Part shown: positions 10,715 through 21,305 of the stretch, piece after piece
Layout of the letters: each line of letters begins with the position of its first letter
Position numbering within the stretch: position 1 is the stretch's first letter
NCBI GenBank assembly: GCA_964006375.1
Contig: OZ023264.1
Location: 177,230,010 to 177,294,009 of the forward strand
Reading direction: 5' to 3'
Length of the DNA: 64,000 bases
Origin: Tillus elongatus
Lineage: Eukaryota > Arthropoda > Insecta > Coleoptera > Cleridae
Notes under the pieces: model-generated
Told to the model about the DNA's origin: nothing
Databases searched by the model: none
What the model saw: the letters and a program-made list of their open reading frames with translations, nothing else
Translations under genes and position numbers: made by a program

Positions 10715-11491
10715 CAGGGCTTTCATTAATTCCCGAACTCCACGTGACCGCTTAAGTTAGGCAACCCGGCATACACGGTTGTACAACCTGAATTAATGAA
10801 ATCCCAAAAATATAAAAATTATAAGTTGAAACAGTAAATGTCTTAAATGTATTTATTATTTAGTATTTTTAACAGCAAATCTGTTCATGTATAGTTTACT
10901 GTTATTGATTGTTAAAAAAATAAATTAAAAACATAATAAAATATTACTTTTATTTTGTATAGATATCAAAATTTTGTAATGTACGTAAAGAAATTGAGGT
11001 CCGATTATTTGAACTTCTAATTTACGGTTTGAGGAATGTGTATTGTGTAACATGTAACAAATATGTACCTGTTTGGGCAGACAGATTACCGACGAACAGA
11101 TTTGGTAGGGCTTCGTTCCATGTGATGTCGAATATCGTCAACAACATAACCTTAACATACCTACACTTTTAACTTACGTAAAAACGCAATAAAAATGCTA
11201 AGTTTTGATAAAAACTGTTTATTTTTATTGTCCAACACATGGAAAATTATTTGAAGAAGGTAAACACTGGTTGAACTTGGAAAATGCACAATATACATAA
11301 AAATAACTGGTCAAAAGGGAATTGAGCGCCAATGGACTGAACTGTCAATTGTCAATTGATTTAGTAACTTTAGGGTCCCTAGTCTAATCTTATTTTTGGT
11401 TACTTTTTGACTGCCAACTCATAAAATCATATTCCACTAAGAGAGAGACAGAATCCGGTCACGTGGGGTTCGGGAATTAATGAAAGCCCTG
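10715..11491. mobile_element. 777-bp non-autonomous TIR element with TA target site
   Basis: The ends are near-perfect inverted repeats of about 36 bp starting CAGGGCTTTCATTAATTCCC; the right end reads as its reverse complement with one mismatch. Both sides are flanked by TA, the target duplication of Tc1/mariner-type elements. The interior has no convincing ORF, so this is a MITE or deletion derivative. It lies in the Rme-8 intron, 90 bp before an exon. Confidence 0.8.
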
Positions 11492-11582
11492 TACTACTAT
11501 ATACTACTACTAATACTATTGAATACCCTGTATAGAACGATGAATGTTTTCAGTGTATTAATTTCTTGTAATTTGCTTGCAG

Positions 11583-12292
11583 GATCCAAAACTTTTTACA
11601 GCTGACATAATCCAATTTCTCTCTGAAAAGTCTGACCAACTTTTGAACCTTATAAATGTGGCATACTCTGTGACAGTAGAAGACACATTAAAGCATTCTG
11701 TGATGGCACTGGAAGCACTGACAAATGTGATAAGAAATAATACTGGTGTTGAGGCACAATGTATCGGTCATTTCCGTTTATTATTTAGTTTGCTTAGCGT
11801 TAACGATATTCCGATACAGACTGGAGCCTTGAATGTCATATCAGTCGTTACAAGAAGTAACGAATGTATTAATGATATCGCAGCAAGTGATATCCTCGGT
11901 TACCTACTTTTAGCCTTATATACACTTCCAGACTCACAACTGCAAACTTTACAGATCCTTTATGCTTTGTTGTCTACAACTAAGATTGTAAAAGAAGCAC
12001 TGAACAAAGGGGCAATAATATACCTTTTGGATCTGTTTTGTAACTCATCGAATTCCCAGATAAGACGAAGTTGCGCCGAATTATTGGCGCGAATGGGTTC
12101 AGATAAGCTGGTGGGTCCCAAGTTGAGGTTATGTTTGGGTATATTCTTACCTCCGATTTTTGCTGATGCAATGCGAGACAGCCCGGAAACTTCTGTCACT
12201 ATGTTTGAGTCGGCCCATGAAAATCCAGAGCTAATTTGGGACCAAGATGCTAAAGATAGAATTTGTAATGTGGTTGCTCAGCTCAGGAAGGA
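11583..12292 (+). CDS. Rme-8: Rme-8 (DNAJC13), exon 3 of 7 in window
   Basis: This long exon has 236 codons plus two bases. It begins DPKLFTADIIQFLSEKSDQ directly after TTGCTTGCAG and ends in phase 2 before GTAAGT. Conserved family blocks are ALEALTNVIRNNTG, CIGHFRLLFSLLSV, ILYALLSTTKIVKEALNKGA, IYLLDLFCNS, DKLVGPKLRL, FADAMRDSPE and the IWN-type motif HENPELIWDQDAKDRI. It encodes armadillo-like helical repeats of the C-terminal half. No frameshift or stop interrupts it, so the host gene looks intact despite its heavily invaded introns. Confidence 0.94.
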
Positions 12293-12481
12293 GTAAGTAT
12301 TCTTTTATTTAAAATGAAAAGTATGTTTTCAAAATTTTTAAATGTACCCAGATAACAAGTTAAATGGAATGCGACCTGGTTGTGTGGACAAACTGGCTTA
12401 TATCGAATTATCAAGTTTGGTACATCGTATTTCGTGTGTGGGTTCGCATTCTGAGTCAAAGCAAATTAATTTGTTCTGTTT

Positions 12482-12503
12482 AGATAGATAGATAGATAGA
12501 TAG
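12482..12503. repeat. (TAGA)n microsatellite
   Basis: About five GATA/TAGA units directly precede repeat C copy 2. Confidence 0.9.
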
Positions 12504-12506
12504 GTA

Positions 12507-12676
12507 CATACAGACTTGGAGACTACTTCTCTGGCTTCACTGTTGTGTTTCGTTTCTGTAGGTGAAGGGCATAGCCAGCGTGTAAGCTAACTGGAGCAAG
12601 AGGCCCTTATGAATTCTAGATGTTCTTCAACGTTTCTGTGACTAGTTTCGCTGCTTGACAGCATTCTCAGACAGAT
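12507..12676 (-). repeat. Repeat C, copy 2
   Basis: This is the second copy of repeat C, carrying an extra segment (GTGAAGGGCATAGCCAGCGT region) after the shared GGAGACTACTTCTCTGGCTT. The innermost 40 bp holds the best-preserved hammerhead-like motif of this family (see 12635-12675). It abuts the 3' end of the transposase remnant at 12677. Confidence 0.6.
12635..12675 (-). ncRNA. Hammerhead-ribozyme-like motif, decayed core
   Basis: Read on the minus strand: helix I TCTGT/ACAGA (5 bp, perfect); then CTGAGAAT; helix II GCTG/CAGC with loop TCAAG; GAA; a palindrome ACTAGT in place of helix III; C; and helix I 3' strand. This matches hammerhead topology, but the CUGANGA box reads CUGAGAA, that is G8 to A, a change expected to abolish cleavage. 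It is probably a relic of an active ribozyme at the end of a Penelope-like element. Confidence 0.45.
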
Positions 12677-13640
12677 AAAAATCGAATTTTCGGTTAATAT
12701 GATTCATAGCTTCCGTGATTCTGTTTCGTAATTCATTGATATTTTGTGGTGGATCGAATTTATACACAGAGCACCCCAAAATAAAAATCCATGGGTGTTA
12801 TATCAGGACTTCGAGCACACCAATGAACCGGCCCATTGTTACAAATGACACGATTATTAAAATTTTGGTACAAAAATTATTTGACGATCCTAGCATTGTG
12901 TGCTGGAAAACCGTCTTGTTGGTACCAAATCTTGTCTAAATTATCATGAACTCTTCTAATTGTTGGTAAGATATCATTTCTCAATAGATTAAGATACCTT
13001 TCCCCAGTTAAATTATTTCCAAAAATGAACGGACCAACAATGAAGTTACCTGAATTTTTTAAAATTAACTGTCTAATCTACAAATAAAAATAACAGTTTT
13101 TGACCTAATAAGCCGCACCAAACATTAATACCAAATCTGTCTTGCAATCGTCTTTCTTCCTTTAGATGGGGATTTTCATTTGCCCAATAATGCCTATTAT
13201 GGCGATTATACACACCACAATTTGTAAATCTGGATTCATCAGTCCATATTATTTTCAAATGAGAATTTTCATCTTGCTGACATTGTCCTTGACACCATCT
13301 GCAGATTTGAAGTCGCTTAGGGTAATCGTCAACATTTAGGCCTTGAACGATTGTAGGTTTGTATGGATGGTAATGACTTTGTTTTAATACACAGTGTACC
13401 GTACTTTTTGGAGCGTCAATTTGTTCACCATAAAACCGAACAGATTGCGGAGGATTTTCGTTTGAAACCTGTAAGATGGCATTATTTCTTTCTTCATTTC
13501 TAGGCATTGGTAGTTTCTTTGCGTGGAAGCTACCGTCGTTCAATAGATTGGTCACTATTCTGCGAAATATTTTGGTGTACGGTTGTCATTTTTCTGGGTA
13601 GTTGTTTTGATATGAATTTGCAGCTGCCTAAGTATTTCAG
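12677..13640 (-). pseudogene. Tc1/mariner-like (DD41D-type) transposase remnant
   Basis: The frame at 13073-13555 reads ENPPQSVRFYGEQIDAPKST (HTH), HYHPYKPTIVQGLNVDDYPK, IIWTDESRFTNCGVYNRHN (first Asp) and INVWCGLLGQ. Homology continues past its stop in other frames: GPFIFGNNLTGERYLNLLRN, IWYQQDGFPAHNARIV (second Asp) and ARSPDITPMDFYF (third Asp). The last two Asp are about 41 residues apart, fitting DD41D. Stops and frameshifts make it dead. No TIRs were found. It is related to, but distinct from, the elements at 19.2 and 39.9 kb. Confidence 0.75.
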
Positions 13641-14639
13641 TTAGAACGAATATAACATTCCAACATGTCAAAATATTTTTCATTACTGAACATATTGTTG
13701 AATAATATATAAAATAAACAGGAGACAAACTATTTAGTACAAAATGTTAAGCAACGTGTAAAATACACCTCAAATTGCTCAGATAATTAAGAATGACAGT
13801 ATTCTTAATTGTCGCGATAGTGTTATATCCATAGCAACCTTTCTTCTGTTGTTTTTCAGGTGACTTACGTTTAAAAATCAAACAATTTTCAAAGGTGTCT
13901 TCGTAAATCATTAATATGCTTTTTATTGAGTTCTGTTAGTAAATTTAGTTATTTACTAGGGTTACTTATTTAATTAAATTATAACAATTTTTTAGGATAA
14001 TGTAATGTAAAATATCATTTGTAATAATGGGCCGATTCATTCGTGTGCTCAAAGTTCCTATTTTTTTTATCGTGAATCATTACAGAAAATTATGTTACAA
14101 GTTGAAGTCTATTGTTAGACTTCATGGCCTACTGCTTTTTGAACACTTTTTTTTTGTCATCTGTTTTCTGGTATTGGATTTCATAGTCTACTATCCTCAA
14201 AACGGTTTTTATCAAAATTGTCAGTGCAATTACAAGATTGCTCAAGCATGTTGTAGATCATTGGAAAGCTCTTTTCACAGGCTATCACATGAGCAAAAAA
14301 TCCAATATGGCTGCCATAATAAAAACAAACGTTGATACTTGTAGCTCAAAAACAAATGGCAAAGTTGAGAATAGCACAAAAAGATTACTCTGTAAAAAGT
14401 GTCCTGATAATGTGCAAGTCTTAGACATGTCAGATCAACGCCTACTTAGACAGTGAAGAAAAAAGAAATTGACAAATTTTGGTTTTTTCAAAATAACTCG
14501 GAAACGAAAAGAGGCAGGGCAAAATACAAGTCATATTTGGAACGAGCATGATTTCTACAAAACATTGCTAATATAACTGCCTCCCTATCTCTAATAATAA
14601 CGGAGATACCAATACATTCCCATCGAGTTTGGGACACAC
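13641..14639. other. Intronic sequence, no gene recognised
   Basis: AT-rich DNA. The frame at 14027-14335 has no recognisable homology. A boundary-like GGGACACACTGTATATATA at 14625-14650 suggests the end of an unidentified element next to a short TA tract. Confidence 0.4.
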
Positions 14640-14790
14640 TGTATATATATATAAACATATAAAAATCGAAACTGACCCCGGATGTGGGTTCTAGAGTCAT
14701 TAGTTTGCGGTCATTTGAAAAAATTTTGCAAAGTCTCGCCATCGATACCTCTCTATTAGTGAATTTTTAAAATAAAAATTCACTAAAATG
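14640..14790 (-). repeat. Repeat A, copy 1 (half element next to TA tract)
   Basis: After a short TA tract comes AAACTGACCCCGGATGTGGG, then a diverged stretch, and TACCTCTCTATTAGTGAATT with its inverted partner AAAATTCACTAAAAT. This is the left half of repeat A in minus orientation; other copies lie at 36.5, 37.1, 41.6, 47.2, 53.9, 58.6 and 59.4 kb. Confidence 0.65.
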
Positions 14791-15086
14791 TGTTGACTAA
14801 AGCTGACTTGTTTGTGTTAATGAATTTTTCATGGTAATCCAGAATTATCCTGTATAAGACAATGAGTATACTCACCATCACTGAGTGGTGGACCTGCCGC
14901 CACCTAGTTGCGGAACCAAGTAGTATGTTGTCACGCCAGCTCCAAATAACCCAAAGTGTTAAAAAAAAAGAGACTGTATACAACTAACTAACAATTTAGA
15001 AAATTGTCAGCCCTGGCCCATTTCTACCCCAATATAGGGACAAAGTATGTAAGGCTAGATGCATTCTCGCAATAATTAGAACCGTA

Positions 15087-15101
15087 GACCGGTTTCTTCA
15101 G
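15087..15101 (-). ncRNA. Broken hammerhead (helix II deleted)
   Basis: The inverted partner of the motif at 15377 reads CTGAAGAAACCGGTC on the minus strand. Relative to the intact copy it lacks exactly the 15 bases of helix II, its loop and the following G. The flanking sequence matches the intact copy. Confidence 0.6.
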
Positions 15102-15376
15102 TATGGCATACTAATTGTAGCAAAAATGCACCTAAAGTAATACGGCTATAGTAAGTAAATATTGGGGTAGAAATGGGCCAGGGCTGACAATTTTCTAAAT
15201 TGTTAGTTGTATACAGCCTCTATTTTTTTTAACACTGTGTTATTTGGAGCTGGCGAGACAACATACTACTTGGTTCCGCAACTAGGTGGCGGCACGTCCA
15301 TCACTCACTTAGTGTTGAATGGCTGGCTATACTATAGCTGTATTACATTAGGTGCATTTTTGCTACAATTATTATG

Positions 15377-15417
15377 CCGTACTGAAGAGCTCTAATGAGA
15401 GCGAAACCGGTCTACGG
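15377..15417 (+). ncRNA. Hammerhead ribozyme, intact core
   Basis: Helix I CCGTA (15377-15381) pairs with TACGG (15413-15417). The CTGAAGA box is at 15382-15388. Helix II GCTCT/AGAGC (15389-15393/15398-15402) closes a loop AATG. GAAA is at 15403-15406. The palindrome ACCGGT (15406-15411) stands where helix III should be, and predicted cleavage follows C15412. Beyond helix I, further pairing (ACAATTA with TAATTGT) extends the stem across an internal loop, as in type I hammerheads. All conserved core positions are present. A helix III this short would favour activity as a dimer. Confidence 0.75.
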
Positions 15418-15447
15418 GTCTAATTGTTGCGAGAATGCATCTAGCCT

Positions 15448-15679
15448 TATATACTCACCATACCATCCGAATACATAATGAGTTGTGTTACTTACGCACA
15501 TACAAATAAAGAAAAGTTTCTCACTGGACAAGAATTGCATTCTTATCTTACAAGAAAAAAATATGATTTATTAGTGCCGTTTCACCGACTTAAACGAACA
15601 CAAACTGGAACAAATTATCACAGTGTTAAATTGTACAATAAGGTACCTAGTTACCTGAAGTCACTGGACAAAAACTGCT
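15448..15679 (+). mobile_element. LINE C-terminal fragment, left part (split by hAT)
   Basis: The plus frame reads THTNKEKFLTGQELHSYLTR, KYDLLVPFHRLKRTQTGTNY and KLYNKVPSYLKSLDKNCF, the C-terminal region of an insect LINE reverse transcriptase. The reading is interrupted by the hAT element at 15688-18076 and resumes at 18085 with GITDLLLEHTFYSV. Confidence 0.7.
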
Positions 15680-15687
15680 TCAGGAAA

Positions 15688-18076
15688 CAGGGGCGTAGGG
15701 GGACATTTCAAATAAGGGAAGCAATTCTTAGAAACTTACCTATTTGTAGTGTAACTCGATTCTTCTGTTGTTTTTGGAAAATTCGTTAATAATGTCGTCA
15801 TGTAACTGTGGAGTCTGGGACATTTCCTGGACGAGTTTATTTTCAACTGACAAAATTGAAATTTGGGAGTCTTTCCTGTCCTGTTGAATTTCTAACAAAA
15901 CTCTTGATACGTTTCAATATAGAAAAATTTCGTTTGAAAGGTGCACTAGTAGCAGGAATTGTTAATACTAATTCACATAATTTGAACACTTCAGAATATG
16001 AATTTTCCAATTTTGATTGTTTTAAGAAAGTTAAAAGTTCACTCGCGTTAGTTTTTGTGTCAATAACATCGGGTTCATAAATGACTGTAAGTTCTGATCG
16101 TAATAAGGCTTTGTCAAAATAATGTCCATAGTGGTGAAATAATGATTTGAATGAATCTTCTGGAAAAGGTATCCCTTTAAATCCTCCAAAATTACACAAT
16201 TCAAGAAATGTCAGGTCACTGAGATGATAAAATCTACAGTTAATTTGCTGCTGAATTTGATCTATAATTTCGTAGAAAAGGCGGCGGTAAGAAGTTTGAA
16301 AATCTCCCACATTATCAGTGTGCACACCCTTTCTTCGTGGCTCAACTTCTCCTAATTCAATTGTTTTTTCCCAGAACTTATCAAATTCATTCCTTTTTTG
16401 AATTATAATGGATTTAAATTCACTTTTTTTTTTCAAGCAAAAACCAATGTAATTTATTTTACATTGCAATATGTTAAATACATTATCTGAAAACGGAAAT
16501 ATTTCCGAAAATATATTAAGTAAAAAATTAAAATTAAAGTCTCCTTTCAAACCATCTAAAAATCCTCTAGAACTATTTATTGTTTCTGCATCCCAATTTT
16601 TGCTATTTTCCATTATGTTTTCAAAAAGTTTAATTAACGATTCATGGTGTTCAAATACAGTTAACACAACCCTGCCGTTGTAGTTCCATCGGGTTGCAGC
16701 TACTTTGGGTAAACGTTTTTTAACAATTGAGTCTAAGGCTTGTTTGCGCTTCGTAGATTTGGAAAAAAAGCAGCCATTTAACACTTTACATTCTTTAATA
16801 TGATTTACAGATTGGGATAAAATTAAATTTAATTTATGAGCACAACAGTGTTCAAATAGAGCAATGGAGAAAGTTTCCCGCACTTTAACTTGAAGACCTC
16901 CTAAATGTCCGGCCATAACAGCAGCCCCATCATAGCTTTGGGCATTTAATTTATTATCAGCCTCCTCAATATCTTTCATAATATTAAGCACAATTTTATG
17001 TAGAGCATTTGCGGTACGACCTTCTGTCACATTTTTAAAGCCTAAAAATCTTTCTTGTACACTGCCATCCATTTTTACGTAGCGTATTACTACAGATAGT
17101 TTGCTTAAATTAGTTACATCGGTTGTTTCATCTAGAACAATAGCAATGAAAGGAATCTGTTTAATTTCAGATTGAATTATGTTCAAAATAATAGTGGCAG
17201 CAGCCGAAATTAAGTCATTCTGAATGCGATTTTATCTCCCGCGAAAAACGTTAGGCTGTTCCAAGTAATTTTTTAAACAAATTTCGCATTTAAGACTACA
17301 AGACCAACAAAACAGTTTATTCCTGTTTTCACAACCCGTTAACCATTCATATTGTTTATAAGTTTTTTCCGCATTGAAATGTCGAATAGGTACATGTTTT
17401 ACTTCTTGTATTTAAGTTTTTTAGAGTAGGTTTCGGCCTACCTTTATTAATAATAGCAAGTTAAGTAAAGCTGAAAATCCTTCAGTTATCAAAAAACACA
17501 CAATACAATTACAGTTATTATTACCACTTGTTTGTAAAGTTTGTAAATCCCCACCTCCACTGTCACCACTGTTAAAAGCTGATCTACTTGCAACCATATT
17601 AATAATCATAAAATGCCAATGTATTTAACTTAGTCAACTGCTTATATCTACGAAATAATCAGGCACATTCACGTTGTACTCGCATCAGGTCTTCGTAGTA
17701 CAACACATTCTAAAAACACGCGTACATCGCGCCGAGCCGGGGTTTCTTTTATAAAGTTGCCTGCTGACTACATGTATTTAACTGAAGTCATTGCATCCAC
17801 TCATAGTATCAGATCAGGTTCATGCTGTCCGCATGCGGTCGCTTTTACTGGGACGACGTCATTGCTAGGAGCGTATATACAAATACAGTATGATGCATAA
17901 TAAATAATTATGTGTGTGAGCTTGCGAAATAAAAATTTTAATAATTAAATTAGTTTCAGAATTTGAAATTTTATATTTAAAATACAAAAGGGATTTTAAA
18001 TAATGCGGTTTAGGTATGTAGTCGTTATTTTAAGGGAAGCAATGCTTCCCTTGCTTCCATGGACCGCACGCCACTA
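15688..18076 (-). mobile_element. hAT transposon, family H copy 1
   Basis: The ends are CAGGGGCGTAGG on the left and, read inward from the right, TAGTGGCGTGCGGTCCATGG; the CAGKGGCGT-type start fits hAT TIRs. The 8-bp target duplications are TCAGGAAA and TCAGGAAG (7/8 identical). The insertion lies inside a LINE fragment. Relative to copy 2 (32115-34854) it lacks about 330 bp near 17280, downstream of the TTF-type zinc finger. It encodes the transposase fragment at 15843-17186. Confidence 0.85.
15843..17186 (-). pseudogene. hAT transposase (TTF-finger/ZMYM1-like group), deleted
   Basis: The 447-residue frame carries the RNase H-like core of a hAT transposase. It has IVLDETTDVTNLSKLSVVIR with the first catalytic Asp, QSYDGAAVMAGHLGG, EHCCAHKLNLIL, KVAATRWNYNGRV, and the C-terminal dimerisation block ELVLTIPATSAPFKRNFSIL. 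Upstream on the minus strand, in other frames, are YEWLTGCENRNKLFCWSC (TTF-type zinc finger) and an N-terminal tail. An internal deletion between finger and core, and stops upstream, mean the copy is probably inactive although the core frame is open. Confidence 0.85.
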
Positions 18077-18084
18077 TCAGGAAG

Positions 18085-18244
18085 GGAATTACAGATCTGC
18101 TGCTGGAACACACATTTTATTCTGTTGTTGTTGTTTATTTTATTTACTGTGTGATTTTATTTGTATATTTTTGTGTTTTGTGACAGGGTTTATCTACTGA
18201 ATATATCTATCTATCTATCTAACTATCTATCTATCTATCTATGT
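18085..18244 (+). mobile_element. LINE C-terminal fragment, right part, with (ATCT)n tail
   Basis: This continues the LINE split by the hAT element and ends with a 3' tail of TATC/ATCT units at 18203-18242. The tetranucleotide tail is probably the element's own 3' end. Confidence 0.65.
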
Positions 18245-18295
18245 AGGTTCTTGAGTTGGTTACCGACAATCTTATAAGATACATTTAAATTTTAG

Positions 18296-18512
18296 ACATC
18301 ACCTGATTCAAAGTTCCAATCCTTCTGCTACCTGGAAAATGCCTGATACCAACGGAATTGTAAACTTCGCCCATCCTAATGAACCCATGATCGGTGGTGT
18401 ATATTTGAGAATTTTCGTAGCCAACCCAGCCTGGGTCTTGAGAAAACCAAAAGATTTCTTATCTGAATTGCTGGAAACTTGCCTTACAATGATGACAAAG
18501 GAAAAACCAAAT
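18296..18512 (+). CDS. Rme-8: Rme-8 (DNAJC13), exon 4 of 7 in window
   Basis: The exon starts with one base that completes a Glu codon (GA|A) and ends in phase 0 before GTATGC. The product reads HHLIQSSNPSATWKMPDTNG..., then MIGGVYLRIFVANPAWVLRK and PKDFLSELLETCLTMMTKEK. The GGVYLRIF.ANPAWVLRKP block is strongly conserved in RME-8 proteins. The intron before it is 6.0 kb and the one after it only 65 bp. Confidence 0.92.
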
Positions 18513-18577
18513 GTATGCATCAATATTGTTTAACTTTGTGTGTTGGCATTACTCTTTTTTTTATAATTAATTTTCAG

Positions 18578-18763
18578 ACTGATTTGTTGGAATTGGGCAC
18601 GAGAGCGCTATGTGCTTTGTTACAGACACAACCCGCCTTGTTGGACCTTATTCCAGCTATGGGCCACATTCCTAGGCTGTGCAGACAAATGGGATCCAAT
18701 ATTAGACAAACGATAGTTCCTAAATCAGCTATCTTGATTTTAAATTCTCTTTCGTTCAGTGGT
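18578..18763 (+). CDS. Rme-8: Rme-8 (DNAJC13), exon 5 of 7 in window
   Basis: The exon has 62 codons, phase 0 to phase 0, with acceptor AATTTTCAG and donor GGT|GTAAGT. It reads TDLLELGTRALCALLQTQPA, then LLDLIPAMGHIPRLCRQM and TIVPKSAILILNSLSFSG. The QPALLDLIPAMGHIP and PKSAI blocks match the conserved C-terminal armadillo region of the family. Confidence 0.9.
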
Positions 18764-19193
18764 GTAAGTAATGCTTTTAAATTATTTTTGTAGATAAGTA
18801 GTTTATATAGAATCTTTTTATTAGATAATATCCATTGTCTAAACAGCCGCCGCCGGTATTCTTGATCAATGGAGGGAAAACTGCCGTCTGCCTTTTTTTT
18901 TACATTTATTCATATGAATTCTGCCGACATAAAAAATAATTTACGTTTTCGGCAGCTTTTTAATTTAGGAAGCTACAAATCTGCCGACTGACGGTTTTAT
19001 TTTATTTGAACCGGCAATACCGCCGTTTCGTTCGGCAGAACATATTACTTTTATGTAACACATGAGGAATATCGGCCAGCGCTAATATAGTAAACATAAG
19101 TCGTTCTTGGCATGTTTCCGTTAATTATAATTTCAAACCATTTTTATCAATTTTATATAAAATATACACCCTGTATATTTTATATAAAATATA
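18764..19193. other. Intronic sequence, no gene recognised
   Basis: Several scattered CTGCCGA/CGGCAG motifs occur at 18880-19045 but with no clear period. At 19155-19193, ATATACACCCTGTATATTTT precedes the next transposon and looks like a relic of a second right end. Confidence 0.4.
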
Positions 19194-21115
19194 CAGGCTG
19201 GCACATTGAAAACGAAACAGATCGATTTGCGTCCAGAGATTTTTTTTTAAGAAATGCTGAAACACGTTAATTTTAATATTGAGCGGGACATGTTTTGACA
19301 TAAAACTCAACTTTGTCACATCAACCCCTTAAGGGTAGTGATAACAACCCTTATATTTTAAATAGGCAACATGGGTCAAGTGTTACATCATTTGAAAGCT
19401 CTTTCTTTTCTGAATTCAGCACACAAATTTTTTTGAAAGTTTTATAAACTCGTTTAAAAATTATTCACAGTTGGAGTTGCAAAAACTTATTTTATTCATT
19501 GTGATAAGAAATGCACTAATTAGTCAATTTTTTGTTTAAAAAAAAAACTAAAAACAAAACCAAACGTTCAAAAATGTTTATTCAGTTGAGTAAGTGTTCA
19601 AATTGTTGACCACCAGCTTCCATACAAAAGTACAAATTTTGTTCAAAACAAGGTCTTACATTCTGGAGCATTTGTGGAGTTATTAGACGGCATTATTCAA
19701 CGATGCGTCGTCGTAATTCTTCCAGAGACTCCGGTTCTGTTGCGTAAATTCTACTCTTTAAATGGCCCCATAGAAATAAGTCTAAAGGAGTTAAATCCGG
19801 TGATCTAGGGGGCCACTCAATAGCACCTCTACGCCCAATCCATTATCCTGGAAACTCTCTGTTCAAAAACTCCCTAACACGTTGTGAAAAATGCGGAGAA
19901 GCTCCATCTTGTTGAAACACTAATTGATTTTCTTGATAGCGATCACCATTTTCAACAATGTCAATTAGTAGAGGGTAAACGATATCTTCTAGTAACTCCA
20001 AATACGTTTCGCCACTCAAATTGCCATCAAGAAAAATTGGTCCGATTAAACGGTCTCCAAAAATGCCAGTCCAGACATTCAATTTATGTGGAGTTTGAGT
20101 GTGGACTTCGTGAAAATTTCTTGGATTATTATCTGCCCAATAACGACAATTATGACGATTGACTGTAGAGTTTAATAAAAACGTACACTCGTCTGAAAAA
20201 CAGATATTGAATAGAAAGTTCCCGTTATCAGCTATTCGTGCAGTCATAACTTCACAAAACTCCAGCCGCCGATCAAATCATCTTCATTCAGTTGTTGTAC
20301 AAGATGAATTTTATACGGGTGAAATTTATGATGCTTTAATATTCGCCGAATAGTTCCTCTGTTGATGTTTGAAACAGTGGCCAATTTTCACGTGCTCAAA
20401 GTTGGGTCTGCAGCAATTTGTCCTAAAACTTCAATCTCAGTAGTCTCATTTCGAACCGGAAATTCACCTTCAGGATCCCGTTTTTTGTTGGCTACTGAAC
20501 CACTTTGTCAAAACTTTGCAACTAACTCCAAAATGTATTTTCTGTTAGCATGTCTCTTCGGATGTCATTCATTAAACAAATTTGCGGTACGGTTGGCACA
20601 GTCATCGTTTTTGAAAAAAGTAATTATTTCAACTCTTCTACAGAATACACCAATGTGAAATTAATTTTCGGTAGTACTATCAAGTATCAAACAGACCGAT
20701 AAACTGAAATAATAAACCGCATTTCTCTCATTCCAATAAGAAATGTTCTGATAGTCAATTTTTTGTTTACAAACCAACAAAACATTGACTATCAGCACAT
20801 TTCTTATCGGAATGAGTGAAATGCGTTTTCGCATCTTCAACTGTGAATAATTTTTAAACGAGTTTATAAAACTTAATTAGTGTGCTGAATCCAGAAAAGA
20901 AAGAGCTTTCAAATGATGTAACACTCGACCCATGTTCCCTATTTAAAATATAAGGGTTGTTATCACCACCCTTAAGGGGTTGATGTGACAAAGTTGAGTT
21001 TTATGTCAAAACATGTCCTCCTCAATATTAAAATTGACGTGTTTCAACGTTTCTTAAAAAAAATATTCTCTGGACGCAAATCGGTCTGTTTCGTCGTTTT
21101 CAATGCGCCACCCTA
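19194..21115 (-). mobile_element. Long-TIR DD41D transposon, family M copy 2
   Basis: The ends match family M copy 1: left CAGGCTGGCACATTGAAAAC, right the reverse complement of a TAGGGTGGCGCATTG-type end, next to TA. The terminal inverted repeats are long, about 300-400 bp, including TCACATCAACCCCTTAAGGG near both ends. Inside is a minus-strand transposase with several frame breaks. Family M copy 1 (39862-41572) supplies the N-terminal frame intact. Confidence 0.85.
19590..20660 (-). pseudogene. DD41D transposase (family M copy 2), frameshifted
   Basis: The best frame (19843-20247) reads MTARIADNGNFLFNICFSDE, the first catalytic Asp in SDECTFLLNSTVNRHN, YWADNNPRNFHEVHTQTPHK, LNVWTGIFGDRLIGPIFLDG, LSGETYLELLEDIVYPLLID and LVFQQDGASPHFSQRVREFL with the second Asp. 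The N-terminal HTH half (19.3-kb-distant in frame, at 20260-20660) and the C-terminal third (19590-19840, with SPDLTPLD-type sequence) are readable only with frame changes. It is dead, but it preserves the central region deleted from copy 1. Confidence 0.75.
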
Positions 21116-21305
21116 TATAAGTACCTATTACTAAAACTCATGGAGGTAGATTGGGGGAGTTTCAGGGTACCCAGCAACCTGTAAAACCAGGAAAATCTGG
21201 ACAAATCAGGGAATGTGAAATACCCCCTAAAATGTCAGGGAAATTTGTGATTTTACTCAAATGTCATAGAAATCATTCAGTAGACCTGGAAATTATATAG
21301 ATTAA

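Larger units (their letters stand above)
14877..15447. repeat. Long inverted repeat with hammerhead motif (Penelope-like terminal unit?)
   Basis: An outer inverted pair (about 14877-15047 and 15157-15318) shares GCAACTAGGTGGCGGCA-type and AATGGGCCAGGGCTGACAAT sequences. A second unit, about 15048-15150, recurs inverted at 15327-15447. The plus-strand copy of the second unit contains a complete hammerhead motif; the inverted copy has lost helix II. Head-to-head terminal units bearing hammerheads are a known feature of Penelope-like elements, so I infer such an origin, although no reverse transcriptase is present here. Confidence 0.6.

Noticed and set aside
13641..14640. Extra Rme-8 exon in the frame at 14027-14335
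   Set aside because: Exons 3 and 4 join in phase with continuous family similarity, and this frame shows no homology.
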